Below, piece by piece: positions 1 to 7,595 of a stretch of 64,000 bases of DNA. The position numbers were made by a program, and so were the translations under genes. Location of the stretch: contig JACRBT010000014.1 of assembly GCA_016234445.1 (NCBI GenBank), positions 186,001-250,000 on the forward strand, written 5' to 3'. The DNA is from Chloroflexota bacterium. Its GTDB lineage: Bacteria > Chloroflexota > Dehalococcoidia > Tepidiformales > Tepidiformaceae. The notes beneath the pieces are model-generated. The model saw only the letters and a program-made list of their open reading frames with translations. It had not been told where the DNA came from and did not search any database. How positions within the stretch are numbered: the stretch's first letter is position 1; every line of letters starts with the position of its first letter.

Positions 1-589
1 TCTGCGGGTTCAACGGCAGTTCCTGGTCCTTCGCCATCCGGATCGAAATCGACGGGAAGGTGGTGAGCCAGCTCGCGCAGCAGAGTTCCCGCCCACAGAC
101 GCCGTAACCGCCGGCCAGTTTCGCCCGGTCGCGCGCGCCGAGCTGCCGCATCTCCACCCTCGCCCCGAACCTGTCGCCCGCGCGGCGGATGAAGTCGCGG
201 TAGTCCAGGCGCTCTTCGCTCGAAAACGAAATCGTCAGCCGCTTCCCGTCGAGGGTGAATTCGGCTCCGTCGATGTGGGCGGGAAACCCGGTTTCCTCCG
301 CGAGGCGCCGCGCCTCAGGAAGGACCTCCTCTGCCCGGGTCTTCTGCGCGTCCGCCCGGCGAATGTCCTCGTCTGTCGCCAGCCGGAGGATCGGCTTGAG
401 GGGCTCGTCGCCGAGTTCGTTCACCACCACCTGGTCGGGGGCGATGACAACCCGGGCGACTTCGGGGCCGCGCGTCGTTTCGACGACGACGTATTCGCCG
501 GGATCGAGTCGCATCCCGGCGGTATGGAAGTAGAAGATCTTCCCGGCGTTTCGAAAGCGTACGCCGGCAACGCTGGGCCGTTCAGGCAT
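1..589 (-). CDS. ricT: RicT/PSP1 family protein, partial (C-terminus beyond window)
   Basis: This is a PSP1 (YaaT/RicT) family protein. In Bacillus, RicT acts with RicA and RicF in a complex that binds an Fe-S cluster and affects RNase Y and development; the role here is inferred from the family. Reading from the ATG at 589, the protein begins MPERPSVAGVRFRNAG. Near the window edge it shows the family signature GGYGVCGRELCCASWL followed by ISIRMAKDQ and LPLNPQ. The usual second Cys pair would lie off the window. The start codon lies inside the last codons of holB (8-nt overlap), so the two genes are probably translationally coupled. holB-ricT adjacency is common in bacteria. Confidence 0.93.
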   Translation of the reverse strand, partial: MPERPSVAGVRFRNAGKIFYFHTAGMRLDPGEYVVVETTRGPEVARVVIAPDQVVVNELGDEPLKPILRLATDEDIRRADAQKTRAEEVLPEARRLAEETGFPAHIDGAEFTLDGKRLTISFSSEERLDYRDFIRRAGDRFGARVEMRQLGARDRAKLAGGYGVCGRELCCASWLTTFPSISIRMAKDQELPLNPQ

Positions 590-1676
590 GTTCCTCGGAT
601 TCTTCCCCGGGGGATTCAGCCAGTGTAACTCTCGGGAAGCAAAGGAGCATGAGTTCGAACGCCCCCCGGGGGACGACGTTGGCCTGGAGGTCGGCGCGGG
701 CGCGGGTCACCGCCTTCAACGCCTCGACGAAGCCCGCCTGCGCGCCCGCCGCACTTGCCCCGGGCGCCGCGCTCTCCCGCAGCTGCGTCTCCCAGAAGGC
801 TTCCCAGGCGTCGAGTTCCGTCAGCACGGGCGCCCGGTCCCGCCGCCAGCGCTCGGTCAGGTCGTTCGCGTAGGTGAACCGCTCCGTCAGCCGCCCCGAG
901 GCCACCTTCGCGCACCGCGCCAGGATGCGGGCGCGGTCGCCCATCAGGTCCGGGTGGGCGGCGACGGCGAGGGCGCGGGCCGGGCGTCCACGGCTCTCCG
1001 CGGCGGCCCGGGCGGCGAGCGCAGGTTCCGTCCCCCGCGCCAGCAGCCCTTCTTCAATCTCGGCGCGCGGCACCGGGCGGACGTCGATCCTCCGGCAGCG
1101 GCTGCTGATCGTCTCCAGCATCGCCTCGGGCGCGGCCGTTACGAGGACGAAGTAGGTGTGGCCCGGCGGTTCCTCCAGCGTCTTCAGGATCGTATGCGAC
1201 GCATCGCGCCCGAGGCGGTCCGAAGGCTCGACCACGATCACCCGGTTCGTCGCCTCGAAGGGGTAGCGCGCCACCAGTTCGATGACGCCCCGCACCTGGC
1301 AGATGCGGATGTCGCGCGAAATGGCGTGGGAAGCGTGCCCGCTGTCACTCGGGCGCGGCCGGCAAAGCGTGTCCCCCGGCCCGAGGATGATGATGTCCGG
1401 GTGGTTCCGCTCGGCGATGTGGCGGCAGGGGCGGCACTCGCCGCAGGGCACCTCCGCGCTGCCCGGGGCCATGGCCGCGTCGGCCCCAAAGAGCGAAGGC
1501 GGCTGACCCTCGCCCCCCGCCCGGCGCTCGCAGTTCAGCAGCTGGGCCCAGTGCCGCGCGAGCATCGTCCGCCCCGTCCCCTCTGGCCCCGCGAAGAGCA
1601 ACGCATGGGGCGGCTCGGCGCTCGCGGCCAGCGCCGCCAGCTCCCGGAGGATCCCCCCATGCCCGATCACGTCCAC
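582..1676 (-). CDS. holB: DNA polymerase III subunit delta' (clamp-loader)
   Basis: This is the clamp-loader delta' subunit, which helps load the beta sliding clamp during replication. The N-terminal AAA+ domain has a Walker A-like GPEGTGRTMLA with Arg replacing the usual Lys, as expected for a subunit that need not hydrolyse ATP. It is followed by a four-Cys zinc module (one Cys, then CGECRPC) and a DxxR-like PSDRLGRDASHTILKTLEEP segment typical of DnaX/HolB. The frame stays open to 1814, but similarity begins at VDVIGHGG, so I chose the GTG at 1676 (364 aa). A longer form from 1814 cannot be excluded. A TTGTCA-18-TTTAAT promoter may lie on the minus strand near 1785-1816, overlapping the divergent promoter of the next gene. 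Confidence 0.93.
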   Translation of the reverse strand: MDVIGHGGILRELAALAASAEPPHALLFAGPEGTGRTMLARHWAQLLNCERRAGGEGQPPSLFGADAAMAPGSAEVPCGECRPCRHIAERNHPDIIILGPGDTLCRPRPSDSGHASHAISRDIRICQVRGVIELVARYPFEATNRVIVVEPSDRLGRDASHTILKTLEEPPGHTYFVLVTAAPEAMLETISSRCRRIDVRPVPRAEIEEGLLARGTEPALAARAAAESRGRPARALAVAAHPDLMGDRARILARCAKVASGRLTERFTYANDLTERWRRDRAPVLTELDAWEAFWETQLRESAAPGASAAGAQAGFVEALKAVTRARADLQANVVPRGAFELMLLCFPRVTLAESPGEESEEHA

Positions 1677-1807
1677 CGCCGTAGCGTAGGCGGCACCCCG
1701 GTCATTGGCTATGGGATGGGTGGAGCGACGACGCTCCCCGCCCGGGGCAACACCGCCGTCCCGCGGGTTACTTGAAGAATGTCGATTAAACAAGTAACTT
1801 GACCCCC

Positions 1808-1836
1808 GTGACAAGCGAGAACATATGTTCTAGACT
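1808..1836 (+). promoter_or_regulatory. Promoter with LexA-like palindrome upstream of the DUF5131 gene
   Basis: A perfect 14-bp palindrome, AGAACATATGTTCT, occupies 1818-1831. It fits the Gram-positive LexA (Cheo box) form GAAC-N4-GTTC, including the purine/pyrimidine preferences in the centre. It sits between a -35-like GTGACA (1808-1813) and a -10-like TAGACT (1831-1836) separated by 17 nt, where a bound repressor would block transcription. The expected start near 1843 leaves a leader of about 95 nt before the DUF5131 gene. A related site lies at the tcmP start codon. LexA binding is inferred; no lexA gene is in the window. Confidence 0.6.
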
Positions 1837-1939
1837 CCGATTACCCGAAGGACAGGCATTTCGGCTTCGCGAAGCGTCGAAGGAGCCGGCGATGCCGCTA
1901 TGATGTCGGCAGAACGCTTCGTTCCGGGGGGCAAGACCG

Positions 1940-2689
1940 ATGAGCGACGGTTCGACCATCGAATGGACGCAGGCAACGTGGAACCCGGTTACCGGGTGTA
2001 CGAAGGTCAGCCCGGGGTGCGCGCACTGCTATGCCGAGACGTTCGCAGAGCGCTTCCGGGGAGTCCCGGGCCATCCTTACGAGAACGGTTTTGATCTCCA
2101 GCTTCGGCCCGAGCGCCTGCGCCTCCCTCTCGAGTGGGCCAGGCCGCGGCTGGTTTTCGTCAACAGCATGAGCGATCTCTTCCACGCCGAGGTGCCGGCC
2201 GCATTCATCCGGAGCGTCTTCGAGACGATGGCCGAGGCCAGTCAGCACACATTCCAGGTGCTCACCAAGCGGCCAGAACGGGTTGCCGAGCTAGCGGATA
2301 CCCTCCCATGGCCCGACAACGTCTGGATCGGGACCTCGGTCGAGAACCAGCGTTGGACCACCCGCGTCGACGACCTCCGCCGCGTCCCGGCGCGCATCCG
2401 CTTCCTCTCCTGCGAACCGCTCCTCGGCCCGCTCAAGCTGGACCTGGCTGGGATCAGCTGGGTCATCGTCGGTGGGGAGTCCGGTCCGCGCGCCCGCCCG
2501 ATGAAGGCCGCATGGGCCGAGGGCATCAAGGAACAGTGTGAAGCGGCCGGCGTCCCCTTCTTCTTCAAGCAGTGGGGCGCTTACAACTGCGACGGCAAGC
2601 GAGTTGGCAAAGGCCGCGCCGGCCGCGAGCTCCACGGCCGCACCTGGGACGGTATGCCTACAGGAATAGTCGCTGCTGTGGGTCGTTAG
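1940..2689 (+). CDS. DUF5131 (phage Gp37/Gp68) family three-Cys protein
   Basis: This 249-residue protein belongs to the phage Gp37/Gp68 family (DUF5131). The diagnostic motif is near the N-terminus: WNPVTGC, then C-x6-C-x2-C with Cys20, Cys27 and Cys30, likely Fe-S ligands. Further family features are FVNSMSDLFH, LTKRPER, WIGTSVENQ, FLSCEPLLGPL and GGESGPRARPM, ending with FFKQWG. The family resembles radical-SAM enzymes but its reaction is unknown. It is typically found next to a 'three-Cys-motif partner' gene, and here tcmP is convergent with a 32-bp 3' overlap. The ATG at 1940 gives the conserved N-terminus. A LexA-like box lies about 110 nt upstream. The pair sits between holB and the nuo operon like an inserted cassette. 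Confidence 0.92.
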   Translation: MSDGSTIEWTQATWNPVTGCTKVSPGCAHCYAETFAERFRGVPGHPYENGFDLQLRPERLRLPLEWARPRLVFVNSMSDLFHAEVPAAFIRSVFETMAEASQHTFQVLTKRPERVAELADTLPWPDNVWIGTSVENQRWTTRVDDLRRVPARIRFLSCEPLLGPLKLDLAGISWVIVGGESGPRARPMKAAWAEGIKEQCEAAGVPFFFKQWGAYNCDGKRVGKGRAGRELHGRTWDGMPTGIVAAVGR

Positions 2690-3548
2690 GATTCATCGTC
2701 CCGAAGACATCCCGCATGATTCGCTCTCCGGCCGGGTGGTCTGAGGCGAAGATCAAGTGGTACACCAGCGAACCATTAGGCCGACGGATCTCCCTGGGTA
2801 ACACGCTGGCGTACCCCGCCGCCTCCAGGCCTCGAACGTAGCCTGCAACGTATTCAACCCGCGCCTCAGCGGGCGAGATCTCCCCGCTGCGCCGCCTCTG
2901 CCACGTTTCCCTCCACCGGCTTTGCGGCGGAAACAGGATGTTCAAGGCCATCTCGTTGTGGAGTTCGATATCCGCCTCCACGGGAAGCATCCGATTCACC
3001 CCCTCGGTCGCGAACAGGATCAGAAGCTCGGACTTGAGTGCACCCTGCCGGTGGGCGGCGACGCCGCGCACCGTCTCCCAGTGGAGCTCAGCGCCCTCAG
3101 GATCGAGCAAGATGAACGAGGGGCGGTTCCGTGGCACGAACTCTCCCATCGCTCCGACCAGATCACTGTTGGCGTCTCCCTGGAGGACGGTGGCTCGGGG
3201 ACCGAACTGGTCGATGCGCCGGCGGAGCGCCAGCACGTTTCGTTCGTCCACGTCCATGGCCAGGCATTGAGCGAACGGTGGCGCCGACTTCAAAGCGATT
3301 GGAGTTGATCCGAGAAGCCACTCTCCGGTCTCCTCGATCCGGTAAAGCCCCGGGCCGGCCATCGCATCGACGAAGTAGAACTCGCCAGCGCGCTGGCATG
3401 CCCGCCCGTAAGCTCCGAGGTAGGAGGTGAGGATGCCGAGCTTGTCCCGGGTCCAGTCATGTGCGTGCCGAACGGGCCGTATGCCGTCATCGACGACCGT
3501 GATGTCCTTGATGAACTCTTGCGACGGGCGGCGTCTGTTGGGGGGCAT
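2658..3548 (-). CDS. tcmP: Three-Cys-motif partner protein TcmP
   Basis: This 296-residue protein matches the TcmP family, defined by its genomic pairing with DUF5131 three-Cys proteins. It has a Rossmann methyltransferase-like layout: motif I-like FVDAMAGPG at about 59-67, a D-x-D acidic loop at about 99-101, GDAN at 124-127 and a motif IV-like ILLDPEG at 146-152. The C-terminal part has LIFASDHPAGERIM, typical of the family. It may be an enzyme or a nucleic-acid-binding partner; no activity is established. Its 3' end overlaps the convergent DUF5131 gene by 32 bp. A near-palindrome almost identical to the DUF5131 operator ends 3 nt before the ATG, suggesting joint control of both genes. Confidence 0.9.
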   Translation of the reverse strand: MPPNRRRPSQEFIKDITVVDDGIRPVRHAHDWTRDKLGILTSYLGAYGRACQRAGEFYFVDAMAGPGLYRIEETGEWLLGSTPIALKSAPPFAQCLAMDVDERNVLALRRRIDQFGPRATVLQGDANSDLVGAMGEFVPRNRPSFILLDPEGAELHWETVRGVAAHRQGALKSELLILFATEGVNRMLPVEADIELHNEMALNILFPPQSRWRETWQRRRSGEISPAEARVEYVAGYVRGLEAAGYASVLPREIRRPNGSLVYHLIFASDHPAGERIMRDVFGTMNPNDPQQRLFL

Positions 3549-3551
3549 GGC

Positions 3552-3565
3552 AGAACAAATATTCT
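3552..3565 (-). promoter_or_regulatory. LexA-like near-palindrome at the tcmP start
   Basis: AGAACAAATATTCT shares 12 of 14 positions with the perfect palindrome at 1818-1831 and deviates from GAAC-N4-GTTC at one base. On the minus strand it lies just before the tcmP ATG. A consensus -35 TTGACA (3580-3585) precedes it by a spacing that places the -10 region inside the site. Any transcript would start at or next to the ATG, so the mRNA could be nearly leaderless. A repressor bound here would cover both the -10 and the start codon. Confidence 0.55.
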
Positions 3566-3645
3566 ATCGCGGGCTGTTTGTCAACCAATGACCTGCGCGG
3601 AACTGCGAACGAGGATCGGCGCCCCCGAACCCCCTTTCCCTTCCC

Positions 3646-3674
3646 TTGCCCGGCCCCTTACCCGGTGCTAGTGT
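3646..3674 (+). promoter_or_regulatory. Candidate promoter of the nuo operon
   Basis: TTGCCC (3646-3651) and TAGTGT (3669-3674) are separated by 17 nt in the 277-nt gap between tcmP and nuoA. The predicted start near 3681 would give a leader of about 145 nt before nuoA. The hexamers match the consensus only moderately, so this is a weak call based on spacing and position. The rest of the gap has no gene or clear regulatory motif that I can identify. Confidence 0.3.
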
Positions 3675-3825
3675 TTGTACCGCAAATCACAACCCGGCAG
3701 CGCGCCCCCTGCAAGCTGCTGTCCAGATTCGGAGCCACGGCTGCAATGACCTCGTTTGCCGCATCGCACTTCAGCGAATCGCGGCAGCCGTGTATCGTGC
3801 GGCTTGCTCGCATGGAGGCGTCTGG

Positions 3826-4188
3826 ATGAGCTTCTACGACTCCTGGTCCGCCATCATGGTCGCCGTGATCGCGGGCTTCATCCTCGTAGGCACCGCCCTC
3901 ATCGCCACCCGCCTCCTCGCTCCCTTCGCCCGCGAACGCGGCAAGGCCGTCTCCTACGAATGCGGCATGCTCCCCATCGGCCGCAACTGGGCCCAGGTCC
4001 ACGTCCGCTACTACCTCATCGCCATCCTCTTCCTCATCTTCGACGTTGAAACCGTCTTCATCTTCCCCTGGGCGGTCACCTTCATCGACCTCCCGATGTT
4101 CGTCTTCTACGAAATGCTCGTGTTCATCGGCGTCCTCGTTCTTGGCCTGGCCTACGCGTGGCGCCGCGGCGTGTTGGAGTGGCGATGA
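3826..4188 (+). CDS. nuoA: NADH-quinone oxidoreductase subunit A
   Basis: This is the small membrane subunit NuoA (120 aa) of respiratory complex I. It has three transmembrane helices and the family motif [11 protein letters not shown], with the conserved loop Cys, followed by [12 protein letters not shown] in the second helix. The ATG at 3826 follows a GGAGGCG ribosome-binding site. Open frame upstream lacks similarity and is not used. Its stop overlaps the nuoB start (ATGA). It is the first gene of an 11-gene nuo operon. Confidence 0.97.
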   Translation: MSFYDSWSAIMVAVIAGFILVGTALIATRLLAPFARERGKAVSYECGMLPIGRNWAQVHVRYYLIAILFLIFDVETVFIFPWAVTFIDLPMFVFYEMLVFIGVLVLGLAYAWRRGVLEWR

Positions 4189-4757
4189 GCGACAACCTCC
4201 CGGCGGCGACGCCACCACCCTACCTGCCCGACTTCGGCAGCGAAGCTGAACGCCTCCTGCCCGTCGCGCCCCCGAATGCCCGCGCGGTCTACAAGATCGT
4301 CCTCCCCGGGGTCATCCAGGTCGGCGCCGACACCCTCCTCGCCGTGGGCCGGAAGAGTTCCCTCTGGCCGATGACTTTCGGCCTCGCCTGCTGCGCCATT
4401 GAGATGATCGGCACCTTCATGGCCAACCACGACCTCGACCGCTTCGGCATCGTCCCCTGGCCAAGCCCCCGCCAGAGCGACGTCATGATCGTTTCCGGCA
4501 CCGTCACCAAGAAGATGGCCCCCGCGATCAAGCTCCTCTACGAACAGATGCCGAACCCGAAGTACGTCATCTCCATGGGCGCCTGCGCCACCAACGGCGG
4601 CCCCTACACCGAATACGACCGCGTCCTCCAGGGCGTCGACAAGATCATCCCGGTCGATGTCTACGTCCCCGGGTGCCCGCCCCGGCCGGAAGCGCTCCTC
4701 GAAGGCTTCCTCGCGCTCCAGCGGAAGATCATCGAAGAAAAGAGGATGGTCGGATGA
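4185..4757 (+). CDS. nuoB: NADH-quinone oxidoreductase subunit B
   Basis: NuoB (190 aa) holds cluster N2, the last Fe-S cluster before quinone. The ligands are visible: the tandem Cys pair Cys69-Cys70 in GLACCAIEM, Cys134 in GACATNGG and Cys164 in [11 protein letters not shown]. The start is the ATG in the ATGA overlap with nuoA. In-frame codons further upstream lie inside nuoA and are not conserved. It forms the connecting module with NuoC, NuoD and NuoI at the cytoplasmic face. Confidence 0.98.
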   Translation: MSDNLPAATPPPYLPDFGSEAERLLPVAPPNARAVYKIVLPGVIQVGADTLLAVGRKSSLWPMTFGLACCAIEMIGTFMANHDLDRFGIVPWPSPRQSDVMIVSGTVTKKMAPAIKLLYEQMPNPKYVISMGACATNGGPYTEYDRVLQGVDKIIPVDVYVPGCPPRPEALLEGFLALQRKIIEEKRMVG

Positions 4758-5290
4758 GCAGCACCCTGCCGCCCGTCCCCGCCGCCTCCCAGTCTCCCGC
4801 CGAGACGATCGTCGAAGCGATCCGCCGCAACCTTCCCCACGTCCCCTTCGCGGAGGGCCAGACCGCGACCGACACCGACCTGGCCGTGGCCCCCGAACAC
4901 CTGCTCGCCCTCGTCACCGGCCTGAAGACGCGCAAGGAACTCGCCTTCGACTTCCTCCGCAACATCGCCGGCGTCGACATGGAGGCGGAAGGCCTCGTTT
5001 GCAAGTACCAGCTCTATTCCTTCAAGCACGGGCATGCCCTCCAGATCACCGTCGCCTGCCCGCCGGACAACCCCCGCCTTCCCAGCCTCACTGGCCTTTA
5101 CGCCGCCGCCGACTGGCACGAGCGCGAAGCCGCCGAGATGTTCGGGCTCATCTTCGAAGGACACCCCAACCCCAAGAACCTGCTCCTCGAAGAAGACCTC
5201 CGCATCCACCCGCTCCTCAAGGCGCACCCTCTCCAGAAGGTGGAGATCCTCCAGGGCATCGAAGAAGGCCCGCCGGGGTTCAAGTTCTAA
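4754..5290 (+). CDS. nuoC: NADH-quinone oxidoreductase subunit C
   Basis: NuoC (178 aa) is the 30-kDa subunit that stabilises the quinone-binding module. The 30-kDa signature is present in [19 protein letters not shown] followed by [11 protein letters not shown]. It overlaps nuoB by ATGA and ends in a TAATG junction with nuoD, so all four first genes are likely translationally coupled. It is a separate protein here and not fused to NuoD as in enterobacteria. Confidence 0.97.
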   Translation: MSSTLPPVPAASQSPAETIVEAIRRNLPHVPFAEGQTATDTDLAVAPEHLLALVTGLKTRKELAFDFLRNIAGVDMEAEGLVCKYQLYSFKHGHALQITVACPPDNPRLPSLTGLYAAADWHEREAAEMFGLIFEGHPNPKNLLLEEDLRIHPLLKAHPLQKVEILQGIEEGPPGFKF

Positions 5291-6435
5291 TGTCGATTTG
5301 GCCCGAAGAGCGCACCTACACCCACGCCGATGGCTTCGAGACGGTCGACATGACCATCAACATCGGCCCCCAGCACCCCGCCACGCACGGGGTCTTCCGC
5401 ATGGTCCTCACCGTCGACGGCGAGATGGTGGTCGACTGCGAACCCTACATCGGCTACCTCCACCGCGGGCTCGAAAAGCTCACCGAGAACAACGACTACC
5501 GCCAGGCCATGGGCTTCTGGGACCGCACCGACTACCTCGCCGGCATGGCCTGCGAAGGCGCCTACTGCATGGCCGTCGAAAAGCTCGCCGGGATTGAAGT
5601 CCCCGAACGCGCCGAGTACATCCGCGTCATGCTGATGGAACTCTCGCGGATCAACTCCCACTTCATGTTCCTGGGCGCTTTCGGGGCCGACGTCGGCTCC
5701 TTCGGCACCAGCTTCGTCTACGCCTGGCGCGAACGCGAACGCATCTACGACCTCTTCGAAGAGGTCACCGGCGACCGAATGTTCCCCACCTACTTCCGCC
5801 CCGGCGGCGTCGCCATGGACCTCCCGGAGAACTTCGAGCCCCGCGTCCGCTGGCTCCTTGGCTCCATCCGCCAGGGCATCGAAGACCTCGACCGCCTCCT
5901 CACCGGGAACGAGATCTTCGTCGAACGCTGCACCGGCCTCAGCCCGCTGGCAACGGACCGCGCCATCAACATGGGCGTCACCGGCCCCGTCCTCCGCGCC
6001 ACCGGCCTCCCCTGGGACCTCCGCAAGGCCGAGCCCTACTCCATCTACCCGCGGATCGCCTTCGACATCCCCACCGGCCGCCAGGGCGACATCTTCGACC
6101 GCTACTTCGTCCGCCTCGCCGAGATGTACCAGAGCGCCAGGATCGTCGAGCAGTGCCTCGAGCAGATCGAGCCCGGCCTCGTCCTCAACCCGAAGCTGCC
6201 CAAGAACCTTCGCATCGACAACGGCGAATGCTACGTCCGCAACGAAGGCACCAAGGGCGAATACGGCGTCTACGCGCTCGCCCGCGGCGGCAACAAGCCC
6301 TACCGGATGAAGCTGCGGTCGCCTTCCTTCTGCAACCTGGCGGGCCTCCGGGAGATGGTCGTCGGCAACTACGTCGCCGACGCGATCATCATCCTCGGCT
6401 CGCTCGACATCGTCCTGGGCGAGGTGGACAAGTGA
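5290..6435 (+). CDS. nuoD: NADH-quinone oxidoreductase subunit D
   Basis: NuoD (381 aa) forms the quinone-binding cavity with NuoB and descends from the [NiFe]-hydrogenase large subunit. Family motifs include INIGPQHPATHGVFR, GYLHRGLEK, the conserved RINSHFMFLG, and a C-terminal DIVLGEVDK ending in the usual Arg/Lys. The start is the ATG of the TAATG overlap with nuoC. The end overlaps the GTG start of nuoH. The same reading frame is open upstream through nuoB and nuoC, but that is shadow sequence. Confidence 0.98.
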   Translation: MSIWPEERTYTHADGFETVDMTINIGPQHPATHGVFRMVLTVDGEMVVDCEPYIGYLHRGLEKLTENNDYRQAMGFWDRTDYLAGMACEGAYCMAVEKLAGIEVPERAEYIRVMLMELSRINSHFMFLGAFGADVGSFGTSFVYAWRERERIYDLFEEVTGDRMFPTYFRPGGVAMDLPENFEPRVRWLLGSIRQGIEDLDRLLTGNEIFVERCTGLSPLATDRAINMGVTGPVLRATGLPWDLRKAEPYSIYPRIAFDIPTGRQGDIFDRYFVRLAEMYQSARIVEQCLEQIEPGLVLNPKLPKNLRIDNGECYVRNEGTKGEYGVYALARGGNKPYRMKLRSPSFCNLAGLREMVVGNYVADAIIILGSLDIVLGEVDK

Positions 6436-7595
6436 GCCCCTACGTTGCATTCGGCGACCCGATCTTTGGCATCTGGAACTGGCTTGACGTGGTCGTCCGC
6501 ACGGTCCTCCTCGTGACGGTCATGACGGTTGTGGTCATGTACCTCATTTATGGCGAACGCAAGGTCGTCGCCCGGATGCAGCAGCGCCTCGGCCCCATGC
6601 GCACCGGCCCCTACGGCCTCTGGCAGAGCTTCGCCGACGCCATCAAGCTCGTCGGCAAGGAAGACATCCGCCCCACCGGCGCCGACCGCTGGGTCTTCGA
6701 ATCCGCCCCCTTCGCCACCTTCATCCCCGTCCTCATGGTCCTCGTCACCCTGCCCTTCGCGGAGAATTGGGGCGTCCGCAACCTCGCTCTCGGGATGTTC
6801 TTTGTCTTCGCCGTCCTCGGCCTGAACATCGTCGGGATCATGATGGCCGGCCTCGGTTCCGGGAATAAGTACGCCCTCCTCGGTGGCGTCCGCGCCGCCG
6901 CCCAGATGATCAGCTACGAGATCCCGCTAGTCCTCAGCCTCCTGGCCGTGGCCATGGTCGCCGGAGCCCACGCCACCGGCGACAACGCCCTCAACCTCAA
7001 CGTCATCTCAACGCTCCAGGAGGACCGGCCCTTCATCGTCCTCCAGCCCCTTGCCTTCCTCATCTTCTTCACGGCCATGCTCTCCGAACTCCACCGCGCC
7101 CCCTTCGACATCCCGGTCGCCGAATCCGAAATCGTCGGCGGCTACTTCGTCGAGTACTCCGGCATCCGCTGGTCCATGTTCCAGCTGACGGAATACGCGG
7201 CGATGTGGGCCTTCAGCATCTTCGGCTCCATCGTCTTCCTCGGCGGCTGGGAATGGCCCGGCGGCCAAGACATCGGCTGGGGCTGGCAGCTCGCCCTCAC
7301 CCTCGGCAAGAGTTTCTTCCTCATCCTCGTCATCTTCTGGGTGCGGACCACGGTGCCCCGCCTCCGGATCGACCAGCTGATGAACTTCTGCTGGAAGGTG
7401 CTCCTCCCCATGAGCATCGTCCAGATCATCGCCAACGGCTTCATCCTCGTGTACGAGTGGCCGGAAGAGCTGCTCACCGTCACGAGTGGCATCGGCGCGG
7501 TCGTGCTCATCGCCATCATCATCACCCGCGCCCTCCGCCGCCCGAAGCAGAGCCTCGTCGGCGCCTACCGCCAGGTCCAGGTGCCCGTCCGATGA
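6432..7595 (+). CDS. nuoH: NADH-quinone oxidoreductase subunit H
   Basis: NuoH (387 aa) is the eight-helix membrane subunit that links the quinone cavity to the proton channels. Visible motifs are GERKVVARMQQRLGPMRTGP, the conserved ADAIKLVGKEDI loop, SELHRAPFDIPVAESEIVGG and VRTTVPRLRIDQLM. The start is GTG in a GTGA overlap with nuoD. It is about 50 residues longer than the E. coli protein, as is common in other phyla. Confidence 0.97.
   Translation: MSPYVAFGDPIFGIWNWLDVVVRTVLLVTVMTVVVMYLIYGERKVVARMQQRLGPMRTGPYGLWQSFADAIKLVGKEDIRPTGADRWVFESAPFATFIPVLMVLVTLPFAENWGVRNLALGMFFVFAVLGLNIVGIMMAGLGSGNKYALLGGVRAAAQMISYEIPLVLSLLAVAMVAGAHATGDNALNLNVISTLQEDRPFIVLQPLAFLIFFTAMLSELHRAPFDIPVAESEIVGGYFVEYSGIRWSMFQLTEYAAMWAFSIFGSIVFLGGWEWPGGQDIGWGWQLALTLGKSFFLILVIFWVRTTVPRLRIDQLMNFCWKVLLPMSIVQIIANGFILVYEWPEELLTVTSGIGAVVLIAIIITRALRRPKQSLVGAYRQVQVPVR

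Noticed and set aside
1767-1798. Inverted repeat GTTACTTG ... CAAGTAAC upstream of holB
   Set aside because: An 8-bp stem with a 16-nt loop is weak and could be chance; no gene-regulatory context beyond being in a promoter region.
3580-3585. TTGACA on the minus strand as a promoter for a gene upstream of nuoA
   Set aside because: It points toward tcmP, where it makes sense; no other minus-strand gene lies there.
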